A DNA stretch of 64,000 nt from CAZUNO01 sp964621445 [NCBI: Candidatus Hadarchaeota archaeon]. GTDB taxonomy: Archaea; CAYQAE01; CAYVLA01. The position numbers and the translations under genes were made by a program. The notes below the pieces were generated by a model. That model had not been told where the DNA came from. It did not search any database and was given only the letters and a program-made list of their open reading frames with translations. Where the stretch lies: contig CAZUNO010000004.1 in NCBI GenBank assembly GCA_964621445.1, positions 109,413-173,412 of the forward strand. Reading direction: 5' to 3'. Below, piece after piece: positions 53,666 to 61,071 of the stretch (within the stretch, counting starts at the first letter, position 1; each line of letters opens with the position of its first letter).

Positions 53666-54520
53666 ATGGGAAGGCATATACTGGAGGTTGCAGGTTCTAA
53701 GGTAACGATAGTCGACGGTGATATTATGGATATTACTGAACCCAAAACCCTCTCATGTCCACTGCGGAGAACCGTCTATGGAATAGAGAAGGAAACAGTG
53801 AACTCCGTGAGGAGAACGGTTGAATTCTACATAAATGATTGGGGAATGTTCACCGAGAAGAGAATAGTAAGTACTGATCAGATGCCAATAAACTTCGGAG
53901 TGACCGAAATGCTTGCTTCGGCCCTAACCCATGACATAATAGATGCCGTTGTAATGGTGTGTGAAGGTGCGGGTACCGTTGTCTCTAGCCTTCCCCAGGT
54001 AGTCGAGGGTATCGGGGCCCACATGACGGGCTTAGTGGAGACAAGCAAGGAACCTGGCATCATCCGAAAGTTGAGGTCCCATGAGGTTTTGGTCTTGGAC
54101 CCGGAGCATGCGACCATGGACCCCATCAAGGGGCTGAGAATGGGATTAGAAGAAGGATACAAACGTATCGCAGTCACCATAACCGGTCACGAAGCTATAA
54201 ACACCATCAAACTCAAGAAGGAGGGCGGCAGGGACGATTGTGCGGTCATTGCCGTTCACAACACGGGTATTGAAAGGAACCAAGCTTGTATTCTCGCCCG
54301 AAACTGCGATATAGTCACCTCGTGTGCCTCGAGATGGGTTAGAGAAGAGATTGGACCTTTGGCATCGATGCAATTGGGAATGCGTATACCAGTTTTCATA
54401 CTAACCGATTTGGGCAAGGATATCGCATTGGTAAGATTGAGGGATTTCAGCCAACCCCTTATAGTGGGAACCGGAAAACCACCAAAACTTGGAAAAGAAC
54501 AGCCAAAGCCCCTGCGGTAA
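53666..54520 (+). CDS. Methanogenesis marker protein 8 (DUF2099 family)
   Basis: The 284-residue protein has the family's segments: VDGDIMDITEPKTLSCPLRR near the start, YINDWGMFTEKRIV, VMVCEGAGTVVSSLPQVVEG, IGAHMTGLVETSKEPGIIRK, LVLDPEHATMDPIKGLRMGL, and GYKRIAVTITGHEAINTIK. Proteins of this family are listed as methanogenesis marker 8 because nearly all methanogens have them; the biochemical role is unknown. Here no mcr, mtr or corrinoid gene is present in 64 kb, so methanogenesis cannot be inferred from the gene alone. It starts at ATG 53666 and is divergent from lysA. The ftsZ gene follows with its own promoter. Confidence 0.75.
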   Translation: MGRHILEVAGSKVTIVDGDIMDITEPKTLSCPLRRTVYGIEKETVNSVRRTVEFYINDWGMFTEKRIVSTDQMPINFGVTEMLASALTHDIIDAVVMVCEGAGTVVSSLPQVVEGIGAHMTGLVETSKEPGIIRKLRSHEVLVLDPEHATMDPIKGLRMGLEEGYKRIAVTITGHEAINTIKLKKEGGRDDCAVIAVHNTGIERNQACILARNCDIVTSCASRWVREEIGPLASMQLGMRIPVFILTDLGKDIALVRLRDFSQPLIVGTGKPPKLGKEQPKPLR

Positions 54521-54553
54521 AAGGACGACCTGGCTACGCTGTGCTCCGTAAGA

Positions 54554-54563
54554 GATATATATC
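54554..54563 (+). promoter_or_regulatory. TATA-like element upstream of ftsZ
   Basis: GATATATATC is palindromic and could start a transcript near 54585 with a leader of about 64 bases. The leader contains a small inverted pair, CACAG 54617-54621 and CTGTG 54628-54632, and a GGTAGGG before the ATG. Confidence 0.4.
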
Positions 54564-54648
54564 TAGCGGTATTTGACTAGATAGCCGACCGTGAAGGAAG
54601 ATAATAAGTTATTTTTCACAGCTGTAACTGTGGTAGGTAGGGTTAGTT

Positions 54649-55809
54649 ATGAGCGGAGATATTGATCAAATTCTCGATAAGTTAAAGGTGGACGGGGAAT
54701 CCCGCGAGCCTGAGGATGCCGATGTATTGGGCCCATCGGAAGGAGCAGACGATGAGTTGGAGTCCGTTCTCCGGCAGACAATGGCCGAAATTCTGGTTGT
54801 AGGGGTTGGCGGAGCAGGGGGCAACACGGTAACCCGTCTTTTGGATATTGGACTACAAGACGTGGAATCGGTAGTCATGAACACCGATGCCCAGGCGTTG
54901 GTATACGCAGATGCAGGAAGAAAGATGCTGCTGGGTAAGGAAACCACCGAGGGAATGGGAGCCGGGAATAACCCAGAAGTCGGTGAACAATCCGCAATGG
55001 AGACCGTTCAAGATATCAAGGACGTGGTTGATGGCAAGGATCTGGTCTTCGTTACCTGTGGACTTGGTGGAGGGACGGGAACCGGGGCCATCCCCGTGGT
55101 CGCCAAGGAAGCACACGAGGCAAATGCCTTGACCATTGCCGTGGTTACCTTTCCCTTCAAGATGGAGGGCCGGGTAAGGACGGAGAACTCAAAGGTTGGA
55201 CTGGCCAAGCTAATGGACTGTTGTGATTCGGTTATCGTTGTTCCCAATGACAAGCTTCTAGAACTTGCCCCTGGCGTACCCATAAACACCGCTTTCAAGA
55301 TATCGGACGAGGTTCTACTCAAGATAATAGTTGGTATGTCGGAGCTAATCGTTAAGCCTGGACTAGTTAACCTGGACCTCGCAGATCTCAGGAAGATACT
55401 GAAAAGCAGTGGAGCGGCCTTAATAGGTCTCGGAGAGGCATCCGGGAAGGACAAATCAAAGCGCGCTGCATTGGACGTATTGAACAGCCCCCTTCTTGAC
55501 GTCGATATCTCCAATGGAAAGGGAGCCATCGTCAATGTCGTTTCCAGCATGGATGTCACATTGCTGGACGTTGAGAATATAGTGAAAATGGTTGGCGATA
55601 AGCTGAACTCGGAGGCGGAGATCATTTGGGGAGCCCAGGTCGACCAGGAAATGAAGGACACGGTGAGAGTGCTCATTGTGATCTCTGGATTGACCCTTTC
55701 CGATAAGTTTCTAGCTCCTCCATCAGAGGTTACAGAGGAAGAGGAAATAGAGGGCAAAAGTTCTGCCGATATGCTGAGCGGCGTATCATCAATGAGCTGG
55801 CTGTCCTGA
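54649..55809 (+). CDS. ftsZ: Cell division GTPase FtsZ
   Basis: The 386-residue tubulin homologue has an N-terminal extension of ~45 acidic residues, then ILVVGVGGAGGNTVTRLLD (loop T1), NTDAQALVYADAGRKMLLG, the tubulin signature GLGGGTGTGAIPVV, and ANALTIAVVTFPFKMEG. The T7 loop region (IVGMSELIVKPGLVNLDLADLRKI) contains the NxDxxD-type catalytic element that completes the neighbour's active site. The C-terminus ends GVSSMSWLS with no clear bacterial-type tail for ZipA/FtsA binding. It polymerises at midcell to form the division ring. This is standard FtsZ rather than a CetZ or TubZ. It is next to Mmp8 and a small zinc-ribbon gene in the opposite direction. Confidence 0.95.
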   Translation: MSGDIDQILDKLKVDGESREPEDADVLGPSEGADDELESVLRQTMAEILVVGVGGAGGNTVTRLLDIGLQDVESVVMNTDAQALVYADAGRKMLLGKETTEGMGAGNNPEVGEQSAMETVQDIKDVVDGKDLVFVTCGLGGGTGTGAIPVVAKEAHEANALTIAVVTFPFKMEGRVRTENSKVGLAKLMDCCDSVIVVPNDKLLELAPGVPINTAFKISDEVLLKIIVGMSELIVKPGLVNLDLADLRKILKSSGAALIGLGEASGKDKSKRAALDVLNSPLLDVDISNGKGAIVNVVSSMDVTLLDVENIVKMVGDKLNSEAEIIWGAQVDQEMKDTVRVLIVISGLTLSDKFLAPPSEVTEEEEIEGKSSADMLSGVSSMSWLS

Positions 55810-55810
55810 T

Positions 55811-55987
55811 CTAACCGGAACCTGATTCCAGGAGAACGGGACAGGTGAGGGTATCGCTATACAGCCATCTTCTCCCACATTTATCGCAATCATAATACGT
55901 CTTCCCGTCGATATAATCCCAACGATCGTCATTAAGGTCAACCTCGGTTAGCTTGCCGCCGCACATAACGCACTTCTTGCTCGACAT
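55811..55987 (-). CDS. Small zinc-ribbon protein (58 aa)
   Basis: The minus strand starts at ATG 55987 and reads MSSKKCVMCGGKLTEVDLND, then YDCDKCGRRWLYSDTLTCPV and LLESGSG before TAG 55813-55811. CVMCGG and CDKCGR form two CxxC pairs, as in a single zinc ribbon, and an extra cysteine (TCPV) follows. It is preceded by a ribosome-site-like region TGAGTTAAGAGCGATCC-type context without a clear SD. The stop lies next to the ftsZ stop in the opposite direction. The domain resembles small archaeal zinc ribbons of unknown job, sometimes found near transcription or RNA genes. The function is unknown. Confidence 0.65.
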   Translation of the reverse strand: MSSKKCVMCGGKLTEVDLNDDRWDYIDGKTYYDCDKCGRRWLYSDTLTCPVLLESGSG

Positions 55988-56098
55988 ATTGGAATCCTCT
56001 TATCGGATTCATCCCTTGGATCGCTCTTAACTCATTTGCCAAACGGAAAAATAGAATGTAGAATTGTACGAATTTGGATCGAAATTCAACCTATCCCA

Positions 56099-56108
56099 AT
56101 TTATTAGT
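56099..56108 (+). promoter_or_regulatory. TATA box of the radical SAM gene
   Basis: AATTTATTAG lies about 27 bp from ATG 56131, pointing to a leaderless transcript. Confidence 0.45.
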
Positions 56109-56130
56109 TTGGGGGATATGATATGTGTAG

Positions 56131-57858
56131 ATGCAATTATGCATTGTTGATCTATACACGGACGAACCTGCTGGGCTAGGTGTTCCTCCCTATTTAGGAA
56201 CCATGCAAAGATATGTTTTTGGGGCAGCGAAGAGCTCGGGTCACCAGCCGGTATATCTTACCATTGATGATGTTAGAGAGAGCCAAGGAAAAGACTGCCA
56301 AAATATCAACCTCACACCAAATTCAGATGATGCTCTGTCCCATATTCGTCAATCGCCCATCGTTATCATCCTTGGAGGAGTGCACACCCCCGGAAAATAT
56401 CTCAGGGCGGAGCCTGGAACCCCCAAGGAGATTAGGGAGATTATTTCCCTCGCCCAAGGAAGGGTTTTGGTTGGGGGTCCTCTAGCCCATGGGACCATGG
56501 GAGGGGGGAGGGCCTTTCCTTCTACAGGGATTGCGTTGGGAAACTCGGCACAACTGATTGACGGAGATCCTGAAGCTTTCATAAGTGACCTATTTGAGTC
56601 GAATACCCCACCTAATTGCCCCAAATATCGAAGTTATTCTGAGCTGAAAAAGTTAGCTATTTGGGGAACGGGAATTATCAAGCAGATCAATCTTGGACCG
56701 GATACAATCGCCGAGATCGAGACCTCCCGAGGCTGTAGTAGAGCCCTGGTTGGGGGTTGCTCATTTTGCTCAGAATGCTCGCGCTACGGTCTCCCTGAGT
56801 TCAGGCCTGTGGATGATATATACGCTGAAGTAAAGGCCTTGAGAAAAGAAGGCGTAAGAAACTTCAGGTTGGGCAGACAGTCGTGTTTCTTTTCCTACGG
56901 TGCTTCGGGTATTGGTGAATCCGAGATCCCGGTTCCAGATCCAAGCTCCATCAGAAAGATCCTTTCAGCCTGCTCAAGCCTGTCATTAAATTCTCTTCAC
57001 ATTGATAATGTGAATCCGGCTGTTGTTGCAGCATATCCTGAGGAATCGGCTGAGATAGTCGATATTATCGTTGAACACTGTACTCCGGGAAATGTTGCCG
57101 CATTAGGAATTGAATCGGCGGACCCCGCGGTGATTTCCAAGAATAACCTAAAATCGAGTCCTAAGGAATCCTTGGATGCAATTCGCCTCATATGCAAGCA
57201 AGGGAATCAAATTGGCTCGAATGGACAGCCCTGCTTCCTTCCCGGGATAAACTTTGTATTGGGTCTTCCCGGGGAGACCAAGAGGACCTACGAGCTAAAC
57301 ATGAACTTTCTTAAGAGCATATTGGATGAAGATCTCCCCGTTAGGCGAATAAACATCAGGGATGTAATTCCAGTACCTGGCACCCCTCTATTTGATCAAA
57401 AATGGAACAGAAAGGCGTACCGCGAATCGGGCCGAAGTTTCAAGAAAGAGGTGAGGGAGAGTATTGACCGGCCAATGCTTCGGAGGGTTTTTCCAACAGG
57501 TCGGATAATTAGGGGTGTGGTCTCTGAATCTAGGGAGGGGTCAGTTTCCTTCTGTAGATTTCCGGGGAGTTATCCGATAATTCTGGGCGTTTATGGTGAA
57601 ATAGAGCTGCGGCAGGTGTTAGATGCAATCGTGGTTTCCCATGGATTCAGGTCCCTGACGGCGCTCAAATTTCCTCTGGACATAAACCGATGTCAAATGA
57701 AGGCCATCACTCAGATACGGGGTATAGGAAAAAAGAGGGCTGCAAAGATATTTCGATCCCGTCCAATAGCTTCTTTCCAAGATTTGGAGGAAGCCCTTCA
57801 ACCCGATCCTCCCTACTCGGCCCTAGAACTCCTGGCTAGGGCAGCATTGCTGGAATAG
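56131..57858 (+). CDS. Radical SAM protein with C-terminal helix-hairpin-helix (COG1031-like)
   Basis: The 575-residue protein has a B12-binding-like N-terminal region (IVDLYTDEPAGLGVPPYLGT, VIILGGVHTPGKYLR), then the radical SAM cluster motif ETSRGCSRALVGGCSFCSEC. The spacing C-x7-C-x2-C, with a further C two residues on, differs from the usual C-x3-C-x2-C. A TIM-barrel half follows with IDNVNPAVVAAYPEES, NVAALGIESADPAVISKNN and FVLGLPGETKRTYELNMNF. The C-terminus carries an HhH DNA-binding motif (AITQIRGIGKKRAAKIFRSR). This combination is characteristic of archaeal COG1031-type enzymes, whose product is unknown. The start at 56131 is probably leaderless. Nucleic-acid-bound substrates are an inference from the HhH end. 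Confidence 0.8.
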   Translation: MQLCIVDLYTDEPAGLGVPPYLGTMQRYVFGAAKSSGHQPVYLTIDDVRESQGKDCQNINLTPNSDDALSHIRQSPIVIILGGVHTPGKYLRAEPGTPKEIREIISLAQGRVLVGGPLAHGTMGGGRAFPSTGIALGNSAQLIDGDPEAFISDLFESNTPPNCPKYRSYSELKKLAIWGTGIIKQINLGPDTIAEIETSRGCSRALVGGCSFCSECSRYGLPEFRPVDDIYAEVKALRKEGVRNFRLGRQSCFFSYGASGIGESEIPVPDPSSIRKILSACSSLSLNSLHIDNVNPAVVAAYPEESAEIVDIIVEHCTPGNVAALGIESADPAVISKNNLKSSPKESLDAIRLICKQGNQIGSNGQPCFLPGINFVLGLPGETKRTYELNMNFLKSILDEDLPVRRINIRDVIPVPGTPLFDQKWNRKAYRESGRSFKKEVRESIDRPMLRRVFPTGRIIRGVVSESREGSVSFCRFPGSYPIILGVYGEIELRQVLDAIVVSHGFRSLTALKFPLDINRCQMKAITQIRGIGKKRAAKIFRSRPIASFQDLEEALQPDPPYSALELLARAALLE

Positions 57859-57886
57859 CAAGCTCTTTCTCTCATTATATTATTAT

Positions 57887-57920
57887 ATCATACTAATACA
57901 CTTTATTGACGCTTTATTGA
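57887..57920. repeat. Repeats downstream of xerA
   Basis: CTTTATTGA occurs at 57901-57909 and 57912-57920, eleven bases apart. On the minus strand a GTATGAT heptamer, like those upstream of the RHH gene, sits at 57893-57887. The stretch 57859-57997 is AT-rich and has no gene. Confidence 0.35.
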
Positions 57921-57997
57921 TCTTGCTTCCAATTATTACCCCATACTACTTTTACGCCTTAACATGTTTCTTCATGTCCCATACCAAAATAGCTCCT

Positions 57998-58861
57998 CTA
58001 GGCGTCAATATTCTCCCTGGGATGGACATCAGATAGTGCCCTGAGCCTCTCGGATGTTACATGAGTGTATATTTGTGTGGTTGCCAGGCTCGCATGTCCT
58101 AGAAGCTCTTGGATGGCCCTTATATCTACATCATTTTCCAGCATGTGGGTTGCGAATGAGTGCCTCAATACATGCGGCGTTACATTCTTCCCTATATTCG
58201 CTTTATGTGCATACTTCTTAATGAGTTTCTGCACATATCGGGCGCTAAGAGAGTCCCCTGAACGCCCCGTAAATAGGTATTCAGATGGCGTCCTACGCTC
58301 CTTCAAGTACCATGCAATGTCTGATGCAGCGTGATTGGAAAGTATCACTAAGCGATCCTTCGCTCCCTTACCACTCTTTATCATAGCCGTTTTTCCATCC
58401 AGGTCGATTTCATCAATCTTCATGTTTACGGCCTCGGATACTCGGGCTCCGGTAGCATAGATGAATTCAATTAGACAGTGATCCCTAGTATTGTTGCTAG
58501 ATGCCTCAAGAAGTGCCTCCAATTCTTTCTTGGTCAAAAATGTAGGTAGCTTTTTAGGCCTCTTAGGAAGCTGTAGATCCTCCGCAGGATCCTCTTCCAT
58601 GGCTTCATTTTGCATAAGTGCCTTGAAAAAAGCTTTAATGGCGTTAACCTGGCTGTATGTAGTTGCATTCGTCAAATGCTTTCTTCTCTTAGTCTTAAGC
58701 AGGTAACGTCGGAGGTCAGAACGCCCTATTTCCTGGGGGGGTCCATTAAACCACCGAGCAAGTTCCCTTATCTGCAGTAGGTAGCGTTCCCTCGTCCGAG
58801 GGGAGTAACCCAGGAGCTCCCAATGGCTGTCGGCTATGTCCAATGCTTCCTTGAATCGCAT
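57998..58861 (-). CDS. xerA: Tyrosine recombinase of XerA type
   Basis: The 287-residue protein has a SAM-like core-binding N-terminus (ALDIADSHWELLGYSPRTRERYLLQIREL) and a catalytic domain with Arg in ATGARVSEAVNM, HxxR in PHVLRHSFATHML, His in LLGHASLATT, and the nucleophile Tyr in QIYTHVTSERL. This is the full R-K-H-R-H-Y set. KSGKGAKDRLV contains the beta-hairpin lysine. Length and sequence resemble archaeal XerA, which resolves chromosome dimers by itself at a dif site. It starts at ATG 58861 with GAGG upstream. A perfect inverted repeat lies 22 bases upstream of the start. It is next to the RHH gene on the same strand. Confidence 0.85.
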   Translation of the reverse strand: MRFKEALDIADSHWELLGYSPRTRERYLLQIRELARWFNGPPQEIGRSDLRRYLLKTKRRKHLTNATTYSQVNAIKAFFKALMQNEAMEEDPAEDLQLPKRPKKLPTFLTKKELEALLEASSNNTRDHCLIEFIYATGARVSEAVNMKIDEIDLDGKTAMIKSGKGAKDRLVILSNHAASDIAWYLKERRTPSEYLFTGRSGDSLSARYVQKLIKKYAHKANIGKNVTPHVLRHSFATHMLENDVDIRAIQELLGHASLATTQIYTHVTSERLRALSDVHPRENIDA

Positions 58862-58882
58862 TTATATGTCCTCAAGGGTTAA

Positions 58883-58908
58883 GTTCGCTAAGTCATAGCT
58901 TAGCGAAC
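58883..58908. repeat. Candidate dif-like recombination site upstream of xerA
   Basis: GTTCGCTAAG (58883-58892) and CTTAGCGAAC (58899-58908) are perfect 10-bp inverted arms around a 6-bp spacer TCATAG. One mismatch apart, the symmetry extends to 58881-58910. Xer sites have two ~11-bp arms and a 6-bp centre. A transcription hairpin or a repressor site overlapping the xerA promoter (CATAAAAAGG at about 58911-58919) is the alternative. Confidence 0.5.
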
Positions 58909-59004
58909 CTTTTTATGTCTTTTCATTAAGATAGGCCCCCAAATAATACCAATTTTAATCAAATACCCCACCTATTTAGACAAAACATGCTCATTTAATG
59001 GCAT

Positions 59005-59541
59005 TTACCCCAGCTCGGAAATCTCATCCAGATCCATCATCATCCACCAGGAGTAATCTACCCCCTCTTTGCTTCTGAAATAGCGGAAAAGGGGGCGACC
59101 AAACGCTTCCTCTGCCCTTTCATTTAGTGAGTTTAGTTTGTCTCTCACGCTTTCCGTTCGAGAGTAATCCAGTTCATCCACCAGCCTGCTGCTGTTCTCA
59201 TGACCCCTCTTAAGCATGAGACGGAGCACTTCCTCATCCTTCTTGCTATTTATAATCTCACGAAGTTGACCCAGGTCATCGTCATCTTTTTGAACTGGGG
59301 GCGTTGCATCTTCAATTTCCTCATCGGATGCGCCATCTAGGGCGCTTAATATGGTCTTAACATCCCTTCTTATCTCATATATTGCTATATCACTACTACC
59401 TATGTCAAGGGTAAGGTAGTAATCTATTGCATCCCGGATAATCCTGGAAAGGTTTCTTGACCTCGCCTTCAAGTCCGATACCTGATCCCTTCTTAACGTA
59501 ATGCATACCTTCTTAAAATTCCCGTTCGTCACAAAGCACAC
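59005..59541 (-). CDS. Ribbon-helix-helix DNA-binding protein with C-terminal domain
   Basis: The 178-residue protein starts with an RHH (Arc/CopG/MetJ-like) domain at residues 9-45: KKVCITLRRDQVSDLKARSR forms the strand and first helix, and NLSRIIRDAIDYYL the second. An acidic linker (EEIEDATPPVQKDDDD) leads to a helical region with LDYSRTESVRDKLNSLNERA, then RPLFRYFRSKEGVDYSWWMM. That part looks like a small helix-turn-helix or partner-binding domain. GTG 59541 follows a TATA box at 59565-59573 and should be leaderless. The GTATGAT heptamers just upstream suit autoregulation or a segregation complex, as RHH proteins bind such arrays. XerA lies next in the same direction. Confidence 0.72.
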   Translation of the reverse strand: MCFVTNGNFKKVCITLRRDQVSDLKARSRNLSRIIRDAIDYYLTLDIGSSDIAIYEIRRDVKTILSALDGASDEEIEDATPPVQKDDDDLGQLREIINSKKDEEVLRLMLKRGHENSSRLVDELDYSRTESVRDKLNSLNERAEEAFGRPLFRYFRSKEGVDYSWWMMMDLDEISELG

Positions 59542-59543
59542 CA

Positions 59544-59803
59544 GTATGATTGAGTATTATTACAGTATATAACTGTTGCGGCGTATCATTATGATATTAT
59601 CATATTAGCATAAAACGGCAACGTATGATGTAGTATTACTATATTTTTCCCTATCACACCCAAAAAGGTGCTATAGTATGATAAAGTATGATTTAGGAAT
59701 AGCCGGCCAGAATTTTGCAAAAGTGTCGGGGTATGATATAGTATTACCCTTGATGCCAAGAACCCGATCCCGGTCACGCGGCCAATAAGCGGGATGGTAT
59801 GAT
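59544..59803. repeat. Array of GTATGAT/GTATTAC heptamer pairs (RHH operator or partition site?)
   Basis: Pairs of heptamers with starts exactly 10 bp apart: GTATGAT 59544 and GTATTAT 59554 (plus GTATATA 59565); GTATGAT 59623 and GTATTAC 59633; GTATGAT 59676 and GTATGAT 59686; GTATGAT 59731 and GTATTAC 59741; and a single GTATGAT at 59797. Distances between pairs are 79, 53, 55 and 66 bp. Within the array lies a perfect palindrome, TATGATA-T-TATCATA at 59590-59604, and GTATCAT at 59583. The first pair overlaps the RHH promoter. The 361-bp gap to 59902 has no gene and an AT-rich composition. Confidence 0.72.
59565..59573 (-). promoter_or_regulatory. TATA box of the RHH gene
   Basis: The minus strand reads GTTATATAC, about 26 bp from GTG 59541, and it is bordered by GTATGAT heptamers. 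Binding of a regulator to these would block the promoter. Confidence 0.45.
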
Positions 59804-59902
59804 TGGTGCATACTTTGAGAGATGCTCTTCCGACAATAGACCAACGCCGCCTCTGGAGATAATATTTTAATTACCCGTGCCCCCCCATGCAATGGAAATG
59901 AT

Positions 59903-61063
59903 GTGGAGATGAAGCGGTTTTATAATGCCCCATCAGAGACAGTAAAATTTGTAGACACTACTTTGAGAGATGGAGAGCAAACTGCCGGAGTGGTCTTCTC
60001 CAACGACGAGAAAATCCAGATAGCTCGCATGCTGGACGAGGTTGGAGCCCATCAAATCGAGGCGGGCGTTCCCGCCATGGGGGGCGATGAAAAGGATGTC
60101 ATCTCCAAAATATCGGCACTGGGTTTGGAGGCTTCAATACTTGGTTGGAATCGGGCCGTGGTGAGCGATGTTGAGAGCTCCATAGATTGCGGAGTAGATG
60201 CGGTTGCGGTTTCAATATCCACTTCCGATATCCACATAAAATACAAGTTACAGAAGAACAGGGACTGGGTACTTGAGCATATGGTCGAGGCAACCGAATA
60301 CGCTAAGGACCACGGTCTATATGTCTCAGTAAATGCGGAGGACTCCTCCAGAACACCCGATGATTTCCTAATAAAATTCACATCGGCTGCAAAGAATGCC
60401 GGCGCGGACAGGGTCAGATTCTGTGATACATTGGGCACAATGGAGCCCTTTCAAGTATATGAAAGGGTCCAGAACCTAATTCAGAAGACCGGAGTGCCGG
60501 TCGAAATGCATATGCATAATGACTTCGGTCTGGCAGCCGCCAACTCCTTGGCTGGGGTTAAAGCAGGAGCAACCTTCGTAAACGTGACCGTCAACGGTCT
60601 CGGTGAGAGAGCAGGGAACGCGCCATTGGAAGAGGTGGCCATGGCACTTAGATTGATCCTAAATCACAACGTTGATCTTCGGGCCAAGAAGTTCAGGGAG
60701 CTATCCGAACTGGTGGCGAAGGCCTCTGCTAGGGACATACCCAAGTGGAAAGCCATAGTAGGAAGATCCGTCTTTGCCGCAGAGTCCGGGATCCATGCGG
60801 ATGGACTGCTTAAGAATCCAATAAATTATGAAGCCTTCTCGCCCCAGGACGTGGGCCTCACCAGGCAGATAGTGATAGGCAAACATTCGGGCAAGCACTC
60901 AATTAAGAACAAGTTCAAGGAGTATGGCATTGAGCTTGATGATGAGATGACAAGTAAGATTCTCGAGCGGGTGAGGTCAGAGAGCGTCAAGAGAAAGAGA
61001 GCGCTTTTCGACAAGGAAATTATGTTGATCTACGAGGATTTAACGGAAGACGATCATCAATAG
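59903..61063 (+). CDS. Homocitrate synthase/NifV-like alpha-isopropylmalate synthase family enzyme
   Basis: The 386-residue enzyme begins with KFVDTTLRDGEQTAGVVFSN: Arg and Asp of TLRDGEQ are catalytic and metal-binding. It then has QIEAGVPAMGGDEKDVISKI, DTLGTMEPFQVYE, VEMHMHNDFGLAAANSLAG (metal-binding His pair), and NGLGERAGNAPLEEVAMAL. HADGLLKNPINYEAFSPQDVG and GKHSGKHSIKNKF follow. GEQTAGVVF and the 380-residue length point to NifV-like homocitrate synthase rather than LeuA, which has a longer C-terminal domain. Products might serve lysine or cofactor synthesis. No nif or lys2-type genes are nearby. The start GTG 59903 or ATG 59909 is uncertain. Confidence 0.83.
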   Translation: MEMKRFYNAPSETVKFVDTTLRDGEQTAGVVFSNDEKIQIARMLDEVGAHQIEAGVPAMGGDEKDVISKISALGLEASILGWNRAVVSDVESSIDCGVDAVAVSISTSDIHIKYKLQKNRDWVLEHMVEATEYAKDHGLYVSVNAEDSSRTPDDFLIKFTSAAKNAGADRVRFCDTLGTMEPFQVYERVQNLIQKTGVPVEMHMHNDFGLAAANSLAGVKAGATFVNVTVNGLGERAGNAPLEEVAMALRLILNHNVDLRAKKFRELSELVAKASARDIPKWKAIVGRSVFAAESGIHADGLLKNPINYEAFSPQDVGLTRQIVIGKHSGKHSIKNKFKEYGIELDDEMTSKILERVRSESVKRKRALFDKEIMLIYEDLTEDDHQ

Positions 61064-61071
61064 CGGAGTGT

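Noticed and set aside
53666-54520. Proof that the organism is a methanogen
   Set aside because: One marker gene without mcr or mtr genes in the window is not enough.
58883-58908. Transcription terminator of the RHH gene
   Set aside because: On the minus strand the hairpin is not followed by a T-run, and its exact 10-6-10 geometry next to xerA fits a Xer site better. It is kept as an alternative in the entry.
59544-59803. CRISPR array
   Set aside because: The units are 7-bp heptamers with 10-bp phasing and no uniform 25-37-bp repeats or unique spacers; no cas genes are present.
59544-59803. Replication origin with iterons
   Set aside because: There is no Orc1/Cdc6 or Rep gene, no origin-recognition-box-like motif and no clear unwinding element; it remains possible but unsupported.
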